A stretch of 64,000 nt of DNA, from NCBI GenBank assembly GCA_023614405.1, contig CM042684.1, forward strand, positions 465,815,650 to 465,879,649. The letters are read 5' to 3'. This DNA comes from Avena insularis. Taxonomy: Eukaryota; Streptophyta; Magnoliopsida; Poales; Poaceae. Every line of letters begins with the position of its first letter. Within the stretch, counting starts at the first letter, position 1. Shown here piece after piece: positions 42,617 through 54,500 of this stretch. Below the pieces are notes generated by a model that ran no database searches, was not told the DNA's origin, and saw only the letters and a list, made by a program, of their open reading frames with translations. The translations under genes and the position numbers were made by a program.

Positions 42617-44191
42617 TGATACATTGCAAATGTATCTATAATTTTTGATGTTCCATGCTTGGTTTTATCTACTTTCTTATGTTTTGTCCACACTTTGGAG
42701 TACTTTTCATATGATTTCTTGGACTAACCTATTAACAAGAGCCATAGTGCCACCGCCTGTTTCTGCTGTTTTGGTTCCGTGAAGTCGAAATGAATATTCT
42801 CGGAATTGACGGGACAAAAGCCAAAGTTATTATTTTACCGGGGACACTTGGAGCAGAATATGAGAGACGGAGAAGGGCGAGGCGTACACCACACGGCCAG
42901 CCGGCCTTGGCCAGGGGGTGGTGTGGCTAGCCCAAGCATCCCCTCGGCCTCTCTTTCCGCCTATATATTGCCTCTGATACGGAAAACCTAAGTACCCGAT
43001 CAAAATTCCATGAAAGAGTCTGTAGCCGCCGTCCTCTCCATCCCTAGACCGGGAGGGATCTGAAGCTCTTCCCGGCACCCTGCCGGAGAGGGGAATTCAC
43101 CCTGGAGTCCTTCTTCATCATCATGCAAGCCTCCTGTGTGATGCATGAGTAGTTTATATCTGGACTACGGGTCCATGTAGTAGCTAGATGGCTAGTTCTC
43201 CTCCTTTGTGCTATCATGTCTAGATCTTGTGAGCTCCGTTCATGATCAGGGATCATCTATTTGTAATTCTGCATGTTGTGTTTGCGGGGATCCAATGGAT
43301 ATTGGGATGCTATTTCACATTGATTATTAATTCTATCATGTCTTTGTTATTTGTGATCTTGCATGCTTTCCGTTGTTAGTAGCTATCTTGGCCAAGTAGA
43401 TTCTAGCAACTCCAAGAGTTAGTATTTATGCTCGATAGTGGGTTCATGCCTCTGGTAATCTGGGGAAGTGATAAAAATCTCTAAGGTACTAAATGTGCTG
43501 TTGCTACTAGGGAGAAAACAACAATCCTTTGTTCATAGAACAATCATATTGTTTACTTTACACGCAATTCGTAATGAAATTATCCGTTGCTTGCAACTTA
43601 ATACTGGAGGGGGTTCGGATGATAACCTGAAGGTGGATTATTAGTCATAGATGCCGCTGGATGGCGGTCTATGTATAATGTTGTAATGCCCAATCGAATC
43701 TCAAAGGAGTCAAGATGATTAGTATATGCTTGTATGCTTTCTCGATGTTTGTCAATTGCCCCGCTGTAATTTGTTCACCCAGCATGTTATCTATCTTAAG
43801 GAGAGCCACCTCTAGTGAACTATGGACCCCGGTCATTTCTTTTACATTCAATCTACAATCAACTGTTTACTGCTTTATGTTTACTTTCTGCAAACTATTA
43901 CTTCCTTCCATTCGATATGTTTAATCCTTTGTTTTCAGCAAGACCGGTGAGATTGAAAACCTCATCGCAAGTTGGGGGCAAAGTTCTGTGGTTGTGTTGT
44001 GCAGGTCTCCACGTTGCTACTAGCACGTGTAGTGCGCCCTGTCAAGGCTCATCTAGCAACACCTTTGGGGTGTTTCCTTGCTCCTACTGGATTGATAACC
44101 TTGGTTTCGTACTGAGGGAAAACTTGTTGTTATGCTCATCCTACCTTCCTCTTGGGGTTCCCCAACGAGCTCGATATATTTTGGGCCATCA
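42617..44191 (+). repeat. 5' LTR of the plus-strand gypsy (1575 bp)
   Basis: Starts TGATACATTGCAAATGTATC and ends TTTGGGCCATCA. The first 200-260 bp are clearly homologous to the LTRs at 23347 and 37734 (minus strand); the rest differs and has its own landmarks, such as AATACTGGAGGGGGTTCGG, GAACTATGGACCCCGG and CCTCTTGGGGTTCCCCAACG. Sabrina/Wham-like by memory of family style; the name is inference. Confidence 0.85.
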
Positions 44192-44202
44192 AGCTCTTTT
44201 TC

Positions 44203-44220
44203 TGGCGCTGTTGCCGGGGA
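44203..44220 (+). other. primer binding site, Asp-tRNA type
   Basis: TGGCGCTGTTGCCGGGGA, 11 bases after the LTR end. It differs by one base from the usual TGGCGCCGTTGCCGGGGA. Confidence 0.85.
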
Positions 44221-44380
44221 GTCAAGGACATCTTCACAAGGGGAGTCCCTCATAACCAATCTCTTTACTTTGTTATTTTTGTTTTTCTTAGTTTACTTTT
44301 GTTTTGTTTGCTTGTTTCTTTATCAAAAACACAAAAAAATTAGTTTTACAAGTTTGCTTTCTTTATCAAAAATACAAAAA

Positions 44381-46216
44381 ATGACTACTCTTGAAAACAC
44401 TAAGTTGTGTGACTTCACTAGCACCAACAACAATGATTTTATGAGCACACCTATTGCTCCACATGTTCCTGATGCTACTTTCTTTGAGATTAAACCTGCT
44501 TTACTCAATCTTGTTATGAGAGAACAATTTTCTGGTATTGGTAATGAAGATGATGTTGCCCATCTAAATAACTTTGTTGAACTTTGTGAGATGCAAAAGC
44601 ATAGGGATATAGATGGAGATATCATTAAGCTTAAATTGTTTCCTTTCTCCTTCAGAGGAAAATCTAAAGAGTGGTTGAATTCCTTAACTAGGAATTGTAT
44701 TGATTCTTGGACTAAATGCAAAGATGCTTTCATTGGAAAATACTATCCTCCTGCTAAGATTATATCTATGAGAAGTGAAATAATGAAGTTTAAACAATCT
44801 GATAATGACCATGTTGCTCAAGCTTGGGAAAGAATGAAATCTTTGGTAAAGAATTGTCCCACTCATGGACTGACTGCTTGGATGATCATCCAAACTTTTT
44901 ATGCAGGATTGAACTACTCTTCAAGGAACCTATTGGATTCTGTTGCTGGAGGTACCTTTATGACCATCACTTTGGGTGCTGCAACAAAGCTTCTGGATAA
45001 TATGATGGTTAACTATTCTGAATGGCATACTGAAAGAGCTCCACAAGGTAAGAAGGTAAATTCTGTTGAGGAAACCTCCTCCTTGAGTGATAAGATTGAT
45101 GTTATTATGTCTATGCTAGTTAATGGGAAAGCCCATATTGATCCAAATAATGTTCCCTTAGCTTCTTTGGTTGCTCAAGAAGAGCAAGTTGATGTGAACT
45201 TCATAAGGAATAACAATTTTAGCAACAATGCCTACAGGAACAATTTTGGCAACAACAATTATAAGCCATATCCTCCCAACAATGGTAATGCTTATGGAAA
45301 CTCCTACAACTATAATAGGAGTGCTCCCTCTGAACTTGAAGTTATGCTTAAAGACTTTATTAGTAAACAAACTGCTTTCAATAAAACTATTGAGGAAAAA
45401 CTCTCTAATCCTGAAAGAAATATAGCATCTTTGGCTGAAGCTCAAACTTCTTTGAATAAAATGGCTGCTAAACCTGAAACTAATGAGAATCCCTTTGCAG
45501 CTACTAATGCCATACAAGTAAGAAATCATGAAAATGTTAGACTATTAGTTGAATTACATGCTAAGTGGGAAAGAGAAGATAAAATTACTAGAAACATTAG
45601 TGTTTCTACTATCACTACCACTAGTGTTGAGGCTAGTAATACCTCTACTACCTTAGATGATAACTATGATTTTTATCTTGATGGTTGCAATATCTCTGAA
45701 GTTATTAAGTTCCTACAAAAGCTTGCTCAAAGTCCTAATGCTAGTGCTATGAACATGGCCTTTACAAAACACATTACTGATGCTCTCATAAAGATTAAAG
45801 AAGAAAAGATGAAACATAAAGCTTCTATTCCTATAAAACAAGAAGATGGTTGGGAACCCATCATTAATATGAAAGTGAATGATTTTGATTTCAAAGCTTT
45901 ATGTGATCTTGATAGTAGTGTCTCTATATGCCTAGAAGGATTTATGATATGCTTGATTTGCCACCACTTGAAAGATTGTTATTTGAATGTCCCACTTGAT
46001 GATAATGCTAAAAAAAAACTCATGGGGATTATTAATGATGTTCTTATTATGGTTAACAATGCCTATGTCCCTGTTTATTTCTATGTTTTGGATGTTGAAT
46101 GCGATGCTTCTTGTCCTATTACTTTGGGAAAACCTTTTCTTAGAACTGTTGGTGCCATTATTGATATGAAAGAAGGCACCATTAAATATCAACTCCCACT
46201 CAAGAAAGGTATATAA
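44381..46216 (+). CDS. gag: gypsy gag with protease-like C-terminus (611 aa)
   Basis: I take ATG 44381 (MTTLENTKLCDF); the frame is open further upstream, but only through the primer site and leader. Residues about 40-230 are an Athila/Sabrina-type gag core (LFPFSFRGKSKEWLNSL, DAFIGKYYPPAKI, GLTAWMIIQTFYAGL). Then come an Asn/Tyr-rich linker (NNNFSNNAYRNNFGNNNY), a coiled-coil-like segment, and a retropepsin-like end. In the last part the active-site region reads ALCDLDSSVSI, where D-x-G would be expected, and the ILG-type flap motif reads ITLGKPFLRTVGAIIDM. The missing Gly after the catalytic Asp makes the protease doubtful. The reading frame is otherwise intact, so Gag could still be supplied in cis for a non-autonomous element. 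Confidence 0.85.
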   Translation: MTTLENTKLCDFTSTNNNDFMSTPIAPHVPDATFFEIKPALLNLVMREQFSGIGNEDDVAHLNNFVELCEMQKHRDIDGDIIKLKLFPFSFRGKSKEWLNSLTRNCIDSWTKCKDAFIGKYYPPAKIISMRSEIMKFKQSDNDHVAQAWERMKSLVKNCPTHGLTAWMIIQTFYAGLNYSSRNLLDSVAGGTFMTITLGAATKLLDNMMVNYSEWHTERAPQGKKVNSVEETSSLSDKIDVIMSMLVNGKAHIDPNNVPLASLVAQEEQVDVNFIRNNNFSNNAYRNNFGNNNYKPYPPNNGNAYGNSYNYNRSAPSELEVMLKDFISKQTAFNKTIEEKLSNPERNIASLAEAQTSLNKMAAKPETNENPFAATNAIQVRNHENVRLLVELHAKWEREDKITRNISVSTITTTSVEASNTSTTLDDNYDFYLDGCNISEVIKFLQKLAQSPNASAMNMAFTKHITDALIKIKEEKMKHKASIPIKQEDGWEPIINMKVNDFDFKALCDLDSSVSICLEGFMICLICHHLKDCYLNVPLDDNAKKKLMGIINDVLIMVNNAYVPVYFYVLDVECDASCPITLGKPFLRTVGAIIDMKEGTIKYQLPLKKGI

Positions 46217-48237
46217 CATTTCCCTAAGAAGAGAGAGAAGATTTCTTTTGCCTCTCCTATGAAAACAAAATTTGCTCTTAATGCTTCTTCATTGGAGAAC
46301 ACTTGATTCTTTCTTGCTTTTTATGCCTAACTTAAAGGCATTAAAGAAAAGTACTTATTGGGAGATAACCCAAAAGTTTTAGATGAGTCTTGGAAGTTAT
46401 TACTTCAGTAATAACCGCTTCTTATCCTTTTTATTTTCTTTTTGTGCCAAGAGTAACCTCTAATGAGAGAGAAGTAATTATTGGGAAAGTTGCTGTCCCG
46501 AAACAGATTTCTGTGCTTCACCGTAACAATTCGTGTAAAATCTATGTATGTCTTTTTGAGGCATGAATTTTTGTGCTTCTTCCCCAGATTGTTATATAAC
46601 TTTCGTTAGTTCAACACTTTTTGATTTGAGCAACAGAAGGTCTTCGAAAAAATTCATCTTTACCTGCTGGTCTGTTTTGACAGATTTCTGCCATTTTCTG
46701 CATTTGCTTCTTGTTGGTTCCTTTTTGAGTTCTTTTGGGGAATTAAGCTTTTTGAGGGAAGTGCTACAGTATCTAGTGTTTTAATGGAAGTTTATTGGTG
46801 TTAGAACTGAACCTAAAAACTTATTATCTTGAGTGCACTAATGTTGCTAATAAAGATTGTGTGAAGTTTTGTATGAAGGAAAAATTCCAGGTGTATGGAA
46901 GGAATGAGTAATGAGATGAATGATGGACTAAAGCTCAAGCTTGGGGATGCCACGCGTGTCACCCCAAGAAATATCCAAGAAGTACAAGTGTTAAAGCTTG
47001 GGGATTCCCAAGGCATCCCTTCTTTATCAATAAAAATCCTAGGTTCCTTCCAAACGCTTCATTTTTATTGTTTCATGCACAGTTGTGTTGTTCTTGGAGC
47101 GTCTTCTTTTTCGTTTTTGTTTTGGTTTGCTTGGTGTGCTTAGTTTGCTGAATAAATTGGTTGGACCCCCTCTTTCATACATTGGTTTTCAAATAGTTTG
47201 GTTTGGTTTGGAAAAGAGTAGGAAAGTTCATGCTTAAGTGTTAAAGAGAGCTAGTTTTTGACTGTGGCCTATGCTTTTTCATGCCATGCTTGATATTATT
47301 TTGGCTTTATGCTTAGTATTCTTTGCTGTAGCATGACTTGTTATAAATAATTGAGATTGCTTAATGTGCCTTGGATGAATCATGCGTTGTTTTAGCATAT
47401 TAAAAGCATAGTATTGTGATATTCTCCTTTGATGCTTTATTTGGGTTGACTTGGCGCATGCTCACACCATGTTATGACTATCCCAAGTCACCATAGCCTT
47501 TATGATCCTTTAGTTTTCAACTTGTAGTATCACTTTATGCTTTGATCAATGATGTTTTGTCGCTCTGCATGATTATGGCCATTATTGCTCTCTTAGTTTG
47601 TCGCTCCCTGTCTTTTGCTAGCCTCCACAACCAAGTATGAGTTCCACTCATGCATCCAACTCCCTAAACCAAGTTATTCCAAAGAGTCCACCATACCTAC
47701 CTATTAGCCTATTCTATTACAAGTATATTCATGCTTTTGTTTATCTTCCGAATTAAACTTGTTATGAGAAAACTAGTGATTAAAGCTCTCACGAACTTGA
47801 TGGCACACTTTACTTTTTTGCATTTAATAAACTTGAACCATTGGGTCCTTCTTTGTTGTGTATATGCTTGTGCTTTATAAGTTGAAATTAGCAGAACCAT
47901 GTATCATGGGGAACGCTTTCAACATTGCACTTTTACTTTGTACCCCGTTGATATCATGTTCTTTTGCTTATGGATCCGGACAGTGTGAAATAAAAGTGGA
48001 ACTTGTAAGATCATGGAGTTTGTATGTGTGTTAGAGAAACGCCTCAGCCACTAGCCTAAGCCATGCCTAATCATGGTGGAAACTTGCAGCATCACCATAA
48101 TGAGCACTCTATGAAGCATCCTCAATAAAAACCTATGCAAATAGCAAATAAAAAGATCGCTGAGATGCTCATTGTCTGTTTGCCTAGTCATTTTGATTAT
48201 GCGATAGCTCCTGTATCATGTGCTATCTATAATCATA
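46217..48237 (+). other. noncoding 3' region of the plus-strand gypsy
   Basis: No pol. Homologous in inverted orientation to about 32600-34650 of the other gypsy, including both GCTTGGGGAT.CC motifs near 46940 and 46995. It stops about 790 bp short of the polypurine tract seen in the other element. Confidence 0.75.
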
Positions 48238-48360
48238 TTGTTAATAGGTTAGTCCAAGAAATCATATGAAAAGTACTCCAAAGTGTGGACAAAACATAAG
48301 AAAGTAGATAAAAACCAAGCATGGAACATCAAAAATTATAGATACATTTGCAATGTATCA
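48238..48360 (-). repeat. inverted 123-bp copy of the LTR start
   Basis: TTGTTAATAGGTTAGTCC...GCAATGTATCA is the reverse complement of the first 123 bp of the LTRs (compare 42617-42739). It gives the element terminal inverted repeats where direct LTRs are expected. Confidence 0.9.
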
Positions 48361-48883
48361 CACATGTCGGCCAGTCATGACTTGACTTCGTTAGCGAAGC
48401 TCCGTGCAAGGCAAAGCCGCTCCACTTGGTCTCCAAAGATGATGTCCTCACAGGGGTGACGACAAAGACGTTGCCATCATCTGATCTAGGATGTCCCCAC
48501 AACGCCTCCAACGAGGCTACGATGCCCATGGGCGCCGCCGTCAATGGTAGCCTCCCCTAGATATGAGGTTTCCCTCGAAAACAATGGAGCGAGGGATGCC
48601 CCACCTTCGCCCCCAACAAGGAAAACGACACCCTCAGACGCGGCCGTCGATGTTGGCATCCTCACCCGCTTCAGCAATCCGTTCACCATCCCCTCCTCAA
48701 CTTGATCCACCGCCAAGAAGTCACCGCGAGGCAGCACCCACCCGACCAGATCTTTGGACTGATGAGCAGCCAAAGCTGGAGCAGGCCACATCACTGTGTG
48801 GACGACACCATGGCCACACACACGTCCCCGTGAGGATCGGTGTGGGATCCCAAGATCCGCCAGACCAGCCACATCCTGTTAGC
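48361..48883 (-). mobile_element. retroposon-like sequence, middle part
   Basis: GC-rich, possibly the continuation of 42200-42616. Minus-strand frames are open but repetitive (GGxGGx, GEGGASLAPLFSRE) and without a family motif. Left flank of a solo copia LTR. Confidence 0.3.
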
Positions 48884-50555
48884 TGTTGGAGATATGCCCA
48901 AGAGGCAATAATAAAAGTGGTTATTATTATATCTTTGTGTTTATGATGAATGTTTGCATCCCATGCTATAATTGTATTATAAGGAAACACTAATACATGT
49001 GTGTTTTGTAAACATAAAAGAGTCCCTAGTAAGCCTCTTGTTGAACTAGCTTGTTGATTAATTGATGATCATGGTTTCCTGATCATGGACATTGGATGTC
49101 ATTAATAACAAGGTTATATCATTAGGAGAATGATGTGATGGACACACACACCCATAGTAAGCGTAGCATAAGATCAACTCATTAAGTTCGTATTGCTACA
49201 AGCTTTGAAATGCATAGTAACCTAATCCTTCGACCATGAGGTTATGTTAATCACCATCACCAGATGGGTACTTTGATGACATCAAACACCGTTAGAATGG
49301 CGGGTGGTTATAAAGGTGTCATTGGGTATTCTGAAAGTATGTGTTGAAGCGCATGGACCAAGATTGGGATTTGTCCATCCATATGACGGATAGATATGCT
49401 CTGGGCCCTCTCGGTGGAATGTCATCTAGTTAGCTTGCAAGCATGTGACTAGGTCATAAGGGATGGCATAACATGGAACGAGTAAAGAGTACTTATCAGT
49501 AACGAGGTAGAACTAGGTATGGAGATACCGACGATCAAACCTCGAATAAGTAGAATATCGCGTGACAAAGGGAATTGGTTTCGTATGTTAATGGTTCTAT
49601 CGATCACGAAGTCATCGTTGAGTATGTGGGAGCCGTTATTGATCGGAGAGGTGTCTCCATCATGTCTGCATATTCACGAACCATAGGGTGACACACTTAA
49701 GGTTCGAAGTTGTTTTAAGTAGATATGGAATGTGCGTTGGAGACCGAATGTTGTTCGGAGTCTCGGATTGGATCTGGGACATCACGAGGAGATCCGAAAT
49801 TGTCCGGAGAATAAGATTCATATAATGGAGATCATTTTCTAAGTTAGGAAATGTTCCAGAGTATTTATATGGGGATTCTAGAAGGTTTCGGAATGTTCCG
49901 GAAGGTTCTAGAAGATTTTTTTGGAGTTGAAAACCAAGAAAGGATAAAGGGAAACTTGAAGGGTAAGTAACGGAAACTTGGGGGGAAGGACTCTCCCCCC
50001 AAGCTCCCTTGTGCGCTGGTCCTAGGGGGTGGGCCTAGGGGTGGGAACCCTAGGCCGCACCCCTCCCTCTATATATAGAGGGGTGGAGGCGCCACCCCCC
50101 TTTGCCCCCTCCCACTTAAAACCCTAGCTGCCTCTCTCCTCCTCCTTCCATCTACTCTGGCTTAGGCGAAGCCCTGCAGAATTCTCTACTCCACCACCAC
50201 CACCACGCCGTCGTGCTGCTGGGATTCCGTGGAGAGATCTACTACCTCTGCTGCTCGCTGGAACAGGGAGAGGAAGGTCTGCTTCGACTCCGCGGCGGAA
50301 GGACCGACTGCGGAAGAGCTGCCGGAACGCGGCGCCGGAAGGATCGTCTACTCGATCTTGAGATCGGCAAGTGATCGTCTACATCAACCACGAGATCCGA
50401 TCTCGCACAAGGCTTTCGGATCTACAAGGGTTAGTACAGATCTATCTCGTTGCACATGTCTAATAGATTAGATCTTGGCTTTTATCTAGATTAGAGCTTG
50501 GTTTTGTTCGTTCTTGCGGTAGAAATTTTTTGTTTTCCATGCTACGAACCCATCA
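48884..50555 (+). repeat. solo LTR of the Angela/BARE-like copia (1672 bp)
   Basis: TGTTGGAGATATGCCC...GAACCCATCA, the same family as 23350-25048 but more diverged, with TATATATA at 50070-50077. No internal sequence. The flanking pentamers TTAGC (48879-48883) and TCAGC (50556-50560) differ by one transition, consistent with an aged target duplication. Confidence 0.88.
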
Positions 50556-50998
50556 TCAGCACCTCCGGTGAGAAGGCCGACGCCTCCATGCCCGGAACAG
50601 CTGTCCCGGCTCCCATGTGGCACGTGGGGAGAAGGCCGTCGTCCAAGCAGAAGATCGGCGCAAATGCAAGTGCCGAGGTCCAGATCTTGCGGTCCTAGAA
50701 CCACCACACCGATGCTAGAACTTTCCTGCCGCTTGGCCACTTCGGCCGACACCGCCACGACCCACGACGATCCGAAAAAAGACCGGAGCGCCACTGTCTT
50801 CACGCGAGATCATGCCTAGCTGAGGCCCCGCTGCCGCCGGGCCACGCGGGCTTTGCCCGACAATCCCTCCTGCAACGGCAGAGAGGAGGTGAGGCCGGGA
50901 GAAGTAGATAGTGAGTACACGCTCTAAAGCACAGAGTGATAGTTCGTACCACGAGTGTGGCTCTGTCTTGTTTACGTGCGCTTTCTAGTCCAAGGTCA
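50556..50998 (-). mobile_element. retroposon-like sequence, 5' part
   Basis: Continues the GC-rich sequence left of the solo LTR. Contains no recognisable protein. Confidence 0.3.
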
Positions 50999-51022
50999 TA
51001 CTCCCTCCGTTTTAAAAATATA
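50999..51022 (+). mobile_element. left end of a Stowaway-like MITE, cut by the CACTA element
   Basis: TA followed by CTCCCTCCGTTTTAAAAATA is the canonical Stowaway/Mariner terminal sequence with its TA target. It breaks off at 51022, where the CACTA terminus begins; the other half would lie right of the CACTA element, outside the window. Confidence 0.55.
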
Positions 51023-51310
51023 CACTGGTGGAAAAATGGCCTCTAGTCCCGGTTCATAAGGGCCATTGGTCTCGGTTCCCGAACCAGGACCAATCGCTCG
51101 GGACTAATGCTAGTCCCGGTTCGCGCACGAACCGGGACCAATGGGTCTCCACGTGGGCGGGCGCGCGACGAGGGAGGGGTGGATCATTGGTCCCGGTTCG
51201 TGGAACAAACCGGGACCAATGGGTCTCCACATGGCAACGCCAGAGACGGGCGGGGGTGGATCATTGGTCCCGGTTCTTGGCACAAACCGGCATCGTTGGT
51301 CTTTGTGCCG
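51023..51310. repeat. CACTA terminal and subterminal repeats
   Basis: After the terminal CACTGGTGG come at least three imperfect palindromes built on GGTCCCGGTTCGTG...ACAAACCGGGACCAA, spaced by CCAATGGGTCTCCACGTGG-like linkers. Such motifs are the binding sites of the second CACTA protein in En/Spm (family knowledge). Confidence 0.85.
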
Positions 51311-51536
51311 CGGCAGGATTTTCGGGCTATTTTTCTGCCGCGACAAGGTTTTTTTTTATCAATTTAATGGTACTACATATATACAGCAATAATGAAACCA
51401 CGATATATATATTACACATCATGCATGATCACAAATATATACACCGTCTCATCCGTCTTCTTGGACGAAACATATTATAATTACAAACGATACTCTCACA
51501 CGAATTTGATCTAATTTACATCTTCTTTTTTACACT

Positions 51537-54500
51537 TCACCCTTCCAAATGAAGCGGGTAATAGTATTCTCCTTTCGGATCTATGACTTGTTCTAATAAG
51601 AATCCGGCAATTTCCTCTTGAATTGCTTGCACGCGTTCTTGTGATAGAAGACCGTCCTGCATCTGTTCGATCTAATATAAAGAAGGGGATCAATATATAT
51701 AATTGAAACTAAACACAATTGGTGGTAATAAAATAAAGTTGTGATTATTGTTTATCGTACTTCAATTTTTTTGATGTTTCGGTCTGCCCCCTTCTCTTTG
51801 GTCGTCTGGCGAATGAACTCGCAGACATAGTATCCACATAAGTTATTCCCGGCTTTCTGCCTCAAGCACTTTACGAGAACAGAGTTCAATCAAAATAATA
51901 ATCAAGCATGATAATGGTGGTATTGAAACTAGAATCAAAGAGATGCGTGGATCTAGCAAGTAGTACTTATAGTCAATGGTTGAAATGTAAGCTCTGGCTT
52001 CCAAACACCCCTAGTTTTGGCGGTGAACCGTTTCCAAGCCTTCTGGAGGCATTCCTGTATGTCCGCCCACTTTTCTAATGGTGTGTGTTTCGAGTCCAGG
52101 ACTTTTACTACTCCGGTGTCAACAACAATGATTAACAGAATATAGTGGAAGCTTGACACACTAACAAAATATAACACGAGTTAATTATACGCTTAACATC
52201 GAGTAGGCGAAAATAGAATGTGTACAAGACAGTAACACTCACCCAGCGTTGTAAGAAAATAGTATTTTCCTTCTGTTGCTGAAATACTTCAACGCTTGGA
52301 ACAAGTTATTCTCTATCTCTTTGGGATTTGTTTTTAGAGTAACTTCATGAACGAAATTACAGTCAACAAACCCAATGTCATAGATTTGTCCTTTGTTGCA
52401 TTCTTGAATCTTCATTCTGCATATATAATTAGTATAGTGATTAGTAAGATTATACAAGCAACAAATGAGCTGAGCTAGAAAGACTTAATTACAGAAATTA
52501 ATAATACTTACAAACAATAGGCACTGACGATAGCTTTGTCGAGGGCGTCTTGTTGGTAAAACTAAAATAATTCTGGAAATTCGATCAGTATGAAGCCATC
52601 TCCATGACCGTAATGGTGGTGTTTATATGCAGCATAGATCCAGTTTTTGGAATCAGCATAGGCTTGGATGTACCAGTTATGCAATCTTCGCATTTTTGTT
52701 GGTAGATCTTTGACTAACTCGGGTTTGACGAGAGGAGCCCCGTACTGGTACACGTATGCTGTTTCTTGGTACCCCTCGAACTCATGCATACGGCTCATGT
52801 ACTCAGAAATAGACAGTCCATATAATTGGGCTTTTTCTCTGTAAAGTCGAACAAACTCCGGATCAATGTTAAGATCATGCCGCTCCTGGATCATCCACTC
52901 ATTGGTATCGTACACTTTGAGCGGTTCGATCGATTGATTTTTCTGTTGTCCGAGCTGGGCAACTTCTTTCCCGACTCTCCGCTCTTTTGCCTCAGCCGAC
53001 TTGGTAATAGATCGATTATAGTCTGATGTGAGCGCTATGGGTTGGTGAAGCTGAATCTTAAGCGCGGCTGCTTTGGCTTTATCTTCTGTGGTGGCCGGGA
53101 AAAATGCCTCTATCGGCTTTTTCTTGTTAGCCATGTCAATCTTCCACTTTTCAAAATGGGCAGCTGCGGCCACATCAGTTTCCTTATCTGTCTTCTCGCA
53201 AGGTAGCTTCTTCATATTCTGATGAGGTACTCTTGGGAGGGGCGATAGCTTATGTTTCGGTGATCGGAACGTGCTCTTGCTGCTGCTGGTGGTGCTGCCC
53301 CCCTTAGTATACTTCCGCTTTTGTCTCTGAGGCTCAGGGGACGGAGACGGCTGACGCGACGACGGATACGGCTGAGTTGGCGATGGAGACGGTTGCGCTA
53401 AGTGGTGAGGCGGTGAAGGCGACGGTTGCGCTGGAGAATGGTGAGGTGGCGGCGAAGGTGGATTGCTACTTTGAGGAGTGGGTGGCCTTGGCGACACATA
53501 ATTTGGAAGCATGATGCGCTCCTTTAGCCATAGAATAGTCCCCGTTTGGCTTCTCCTAGTCGAGTCAGCTCCATATCTTCCCCTGCAGAGTGGTCTAGCT
53601 TTAGCTCCTCAAAATCTTCCATCACCTCATCCACCATGACGACAACGTACCCTTTTGGAACCGGTCTGAAATGCGAAGTTGGGTTAGGCGAAATTGGTAC
53701 CGCCATGCTGACCGCCACCGTCACCCTTAAGTTCATAACCTGCACCTTTAGCTCACAAGCTGTTGCCTCCGTGATATCATCCACTAGGTAGCGTTTAGGA
53801 GGAGATGTCGTCGGTGCATCATCATTAACAGCATGGAATTGCGTGGAAGCGATGCTGCTTTTCTTATTCGATAGGGCGCCGGTACCCTCGAATGCAGCTT
53901 CTGCCACGTGCCGCTGAGATTGGCTGCTAGTACCTTGCTGGCTAAGTCTGTCGAGTTGATCCTGGTGCCGCTTTAATACTTCTTCTACATTACGCAGCCG
54001 GTCTGCAGCGGCCGCTTTCTCAGCTGCCTCCCTTTCCTTTCTCCTCTGATGGCTTTTATCGGGATATCTCTTCATTTCCGGGGGGAAGGCAACCTTCCAC
54101 GGCTTGGATCCTGGTGTGCCTCGTGCTCGTCCGTCGTGTTCAGGATTTTTAAGGGCCCGTGTGAGCTCGTCGTTCTCTCTATCGGGAACAAACCGTCCCG
54201 CTGCAACATCATCTACTGCATTTCTAATATCGTCGATGGGAAGTAGGGGATCATCTTTGTGTTTCTGATTATATATTGCCCTCCCTTCTTTGTCCAACAT
54301 GCCCCCATGGCCGTAAAACCAGTTTCTCGCCCGTGGTGTCCATGTTGCGGGCTCTGGTCTGATCCCGACAGTTATGTAATTGACCTCAAGTGCATCCCAC
54401 TTAGGCATGCAACCGGTGTAGCCAGCAGGCCCCATGTTATGATGGTACAGTTTCTTAGCAGCATTCTCCGTATTTATTCTAGACCTTTCCTTAGCTTTCT

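Larger units (their letters stand above)
42617..48360 (+). mobile_element. non-autonomous Ty3/gypsy element with aberrant 3' end
   Basis: 5' LTR 42617-44191, Asp-tRNA primer site, gag with protease remnant 44381-46216, then about 2 kb of noncoding 3' region. No reverse transcriptase, RNase H or integrase. The right end is abnormal: the last part of the 3' region, the polypurine tract and the direct 3' LTR are missing, and the element ends with a 123-bp inverted copy of the LTR start. The flanking pentamers (ACCAC / CACAT) do not match, which supports a rearrangement after insertion. Confidence 0.85.

Noticed and set aside
44132..44380. Upstream start for the plus-strand gypsy gag at 44132
   Set aside because: This would translate the LTR end and primer binding site; ATG 44381 begins the gag-like sequence and lies after the leader.
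42612..48365. A 3-bp CAC target duplication around the plus-strand gypsy
   Set aside because: Gypsy elements make 5-bp duplications; three matching bases next to a rearranged end are too few to accept.
49976..50110. Host gene promoter at the TATATATA near 50070
   Set aside because: It is the LTR promoter position of a solo copia LTR, matched by the TATA-like sites in both LTRs of the full element.
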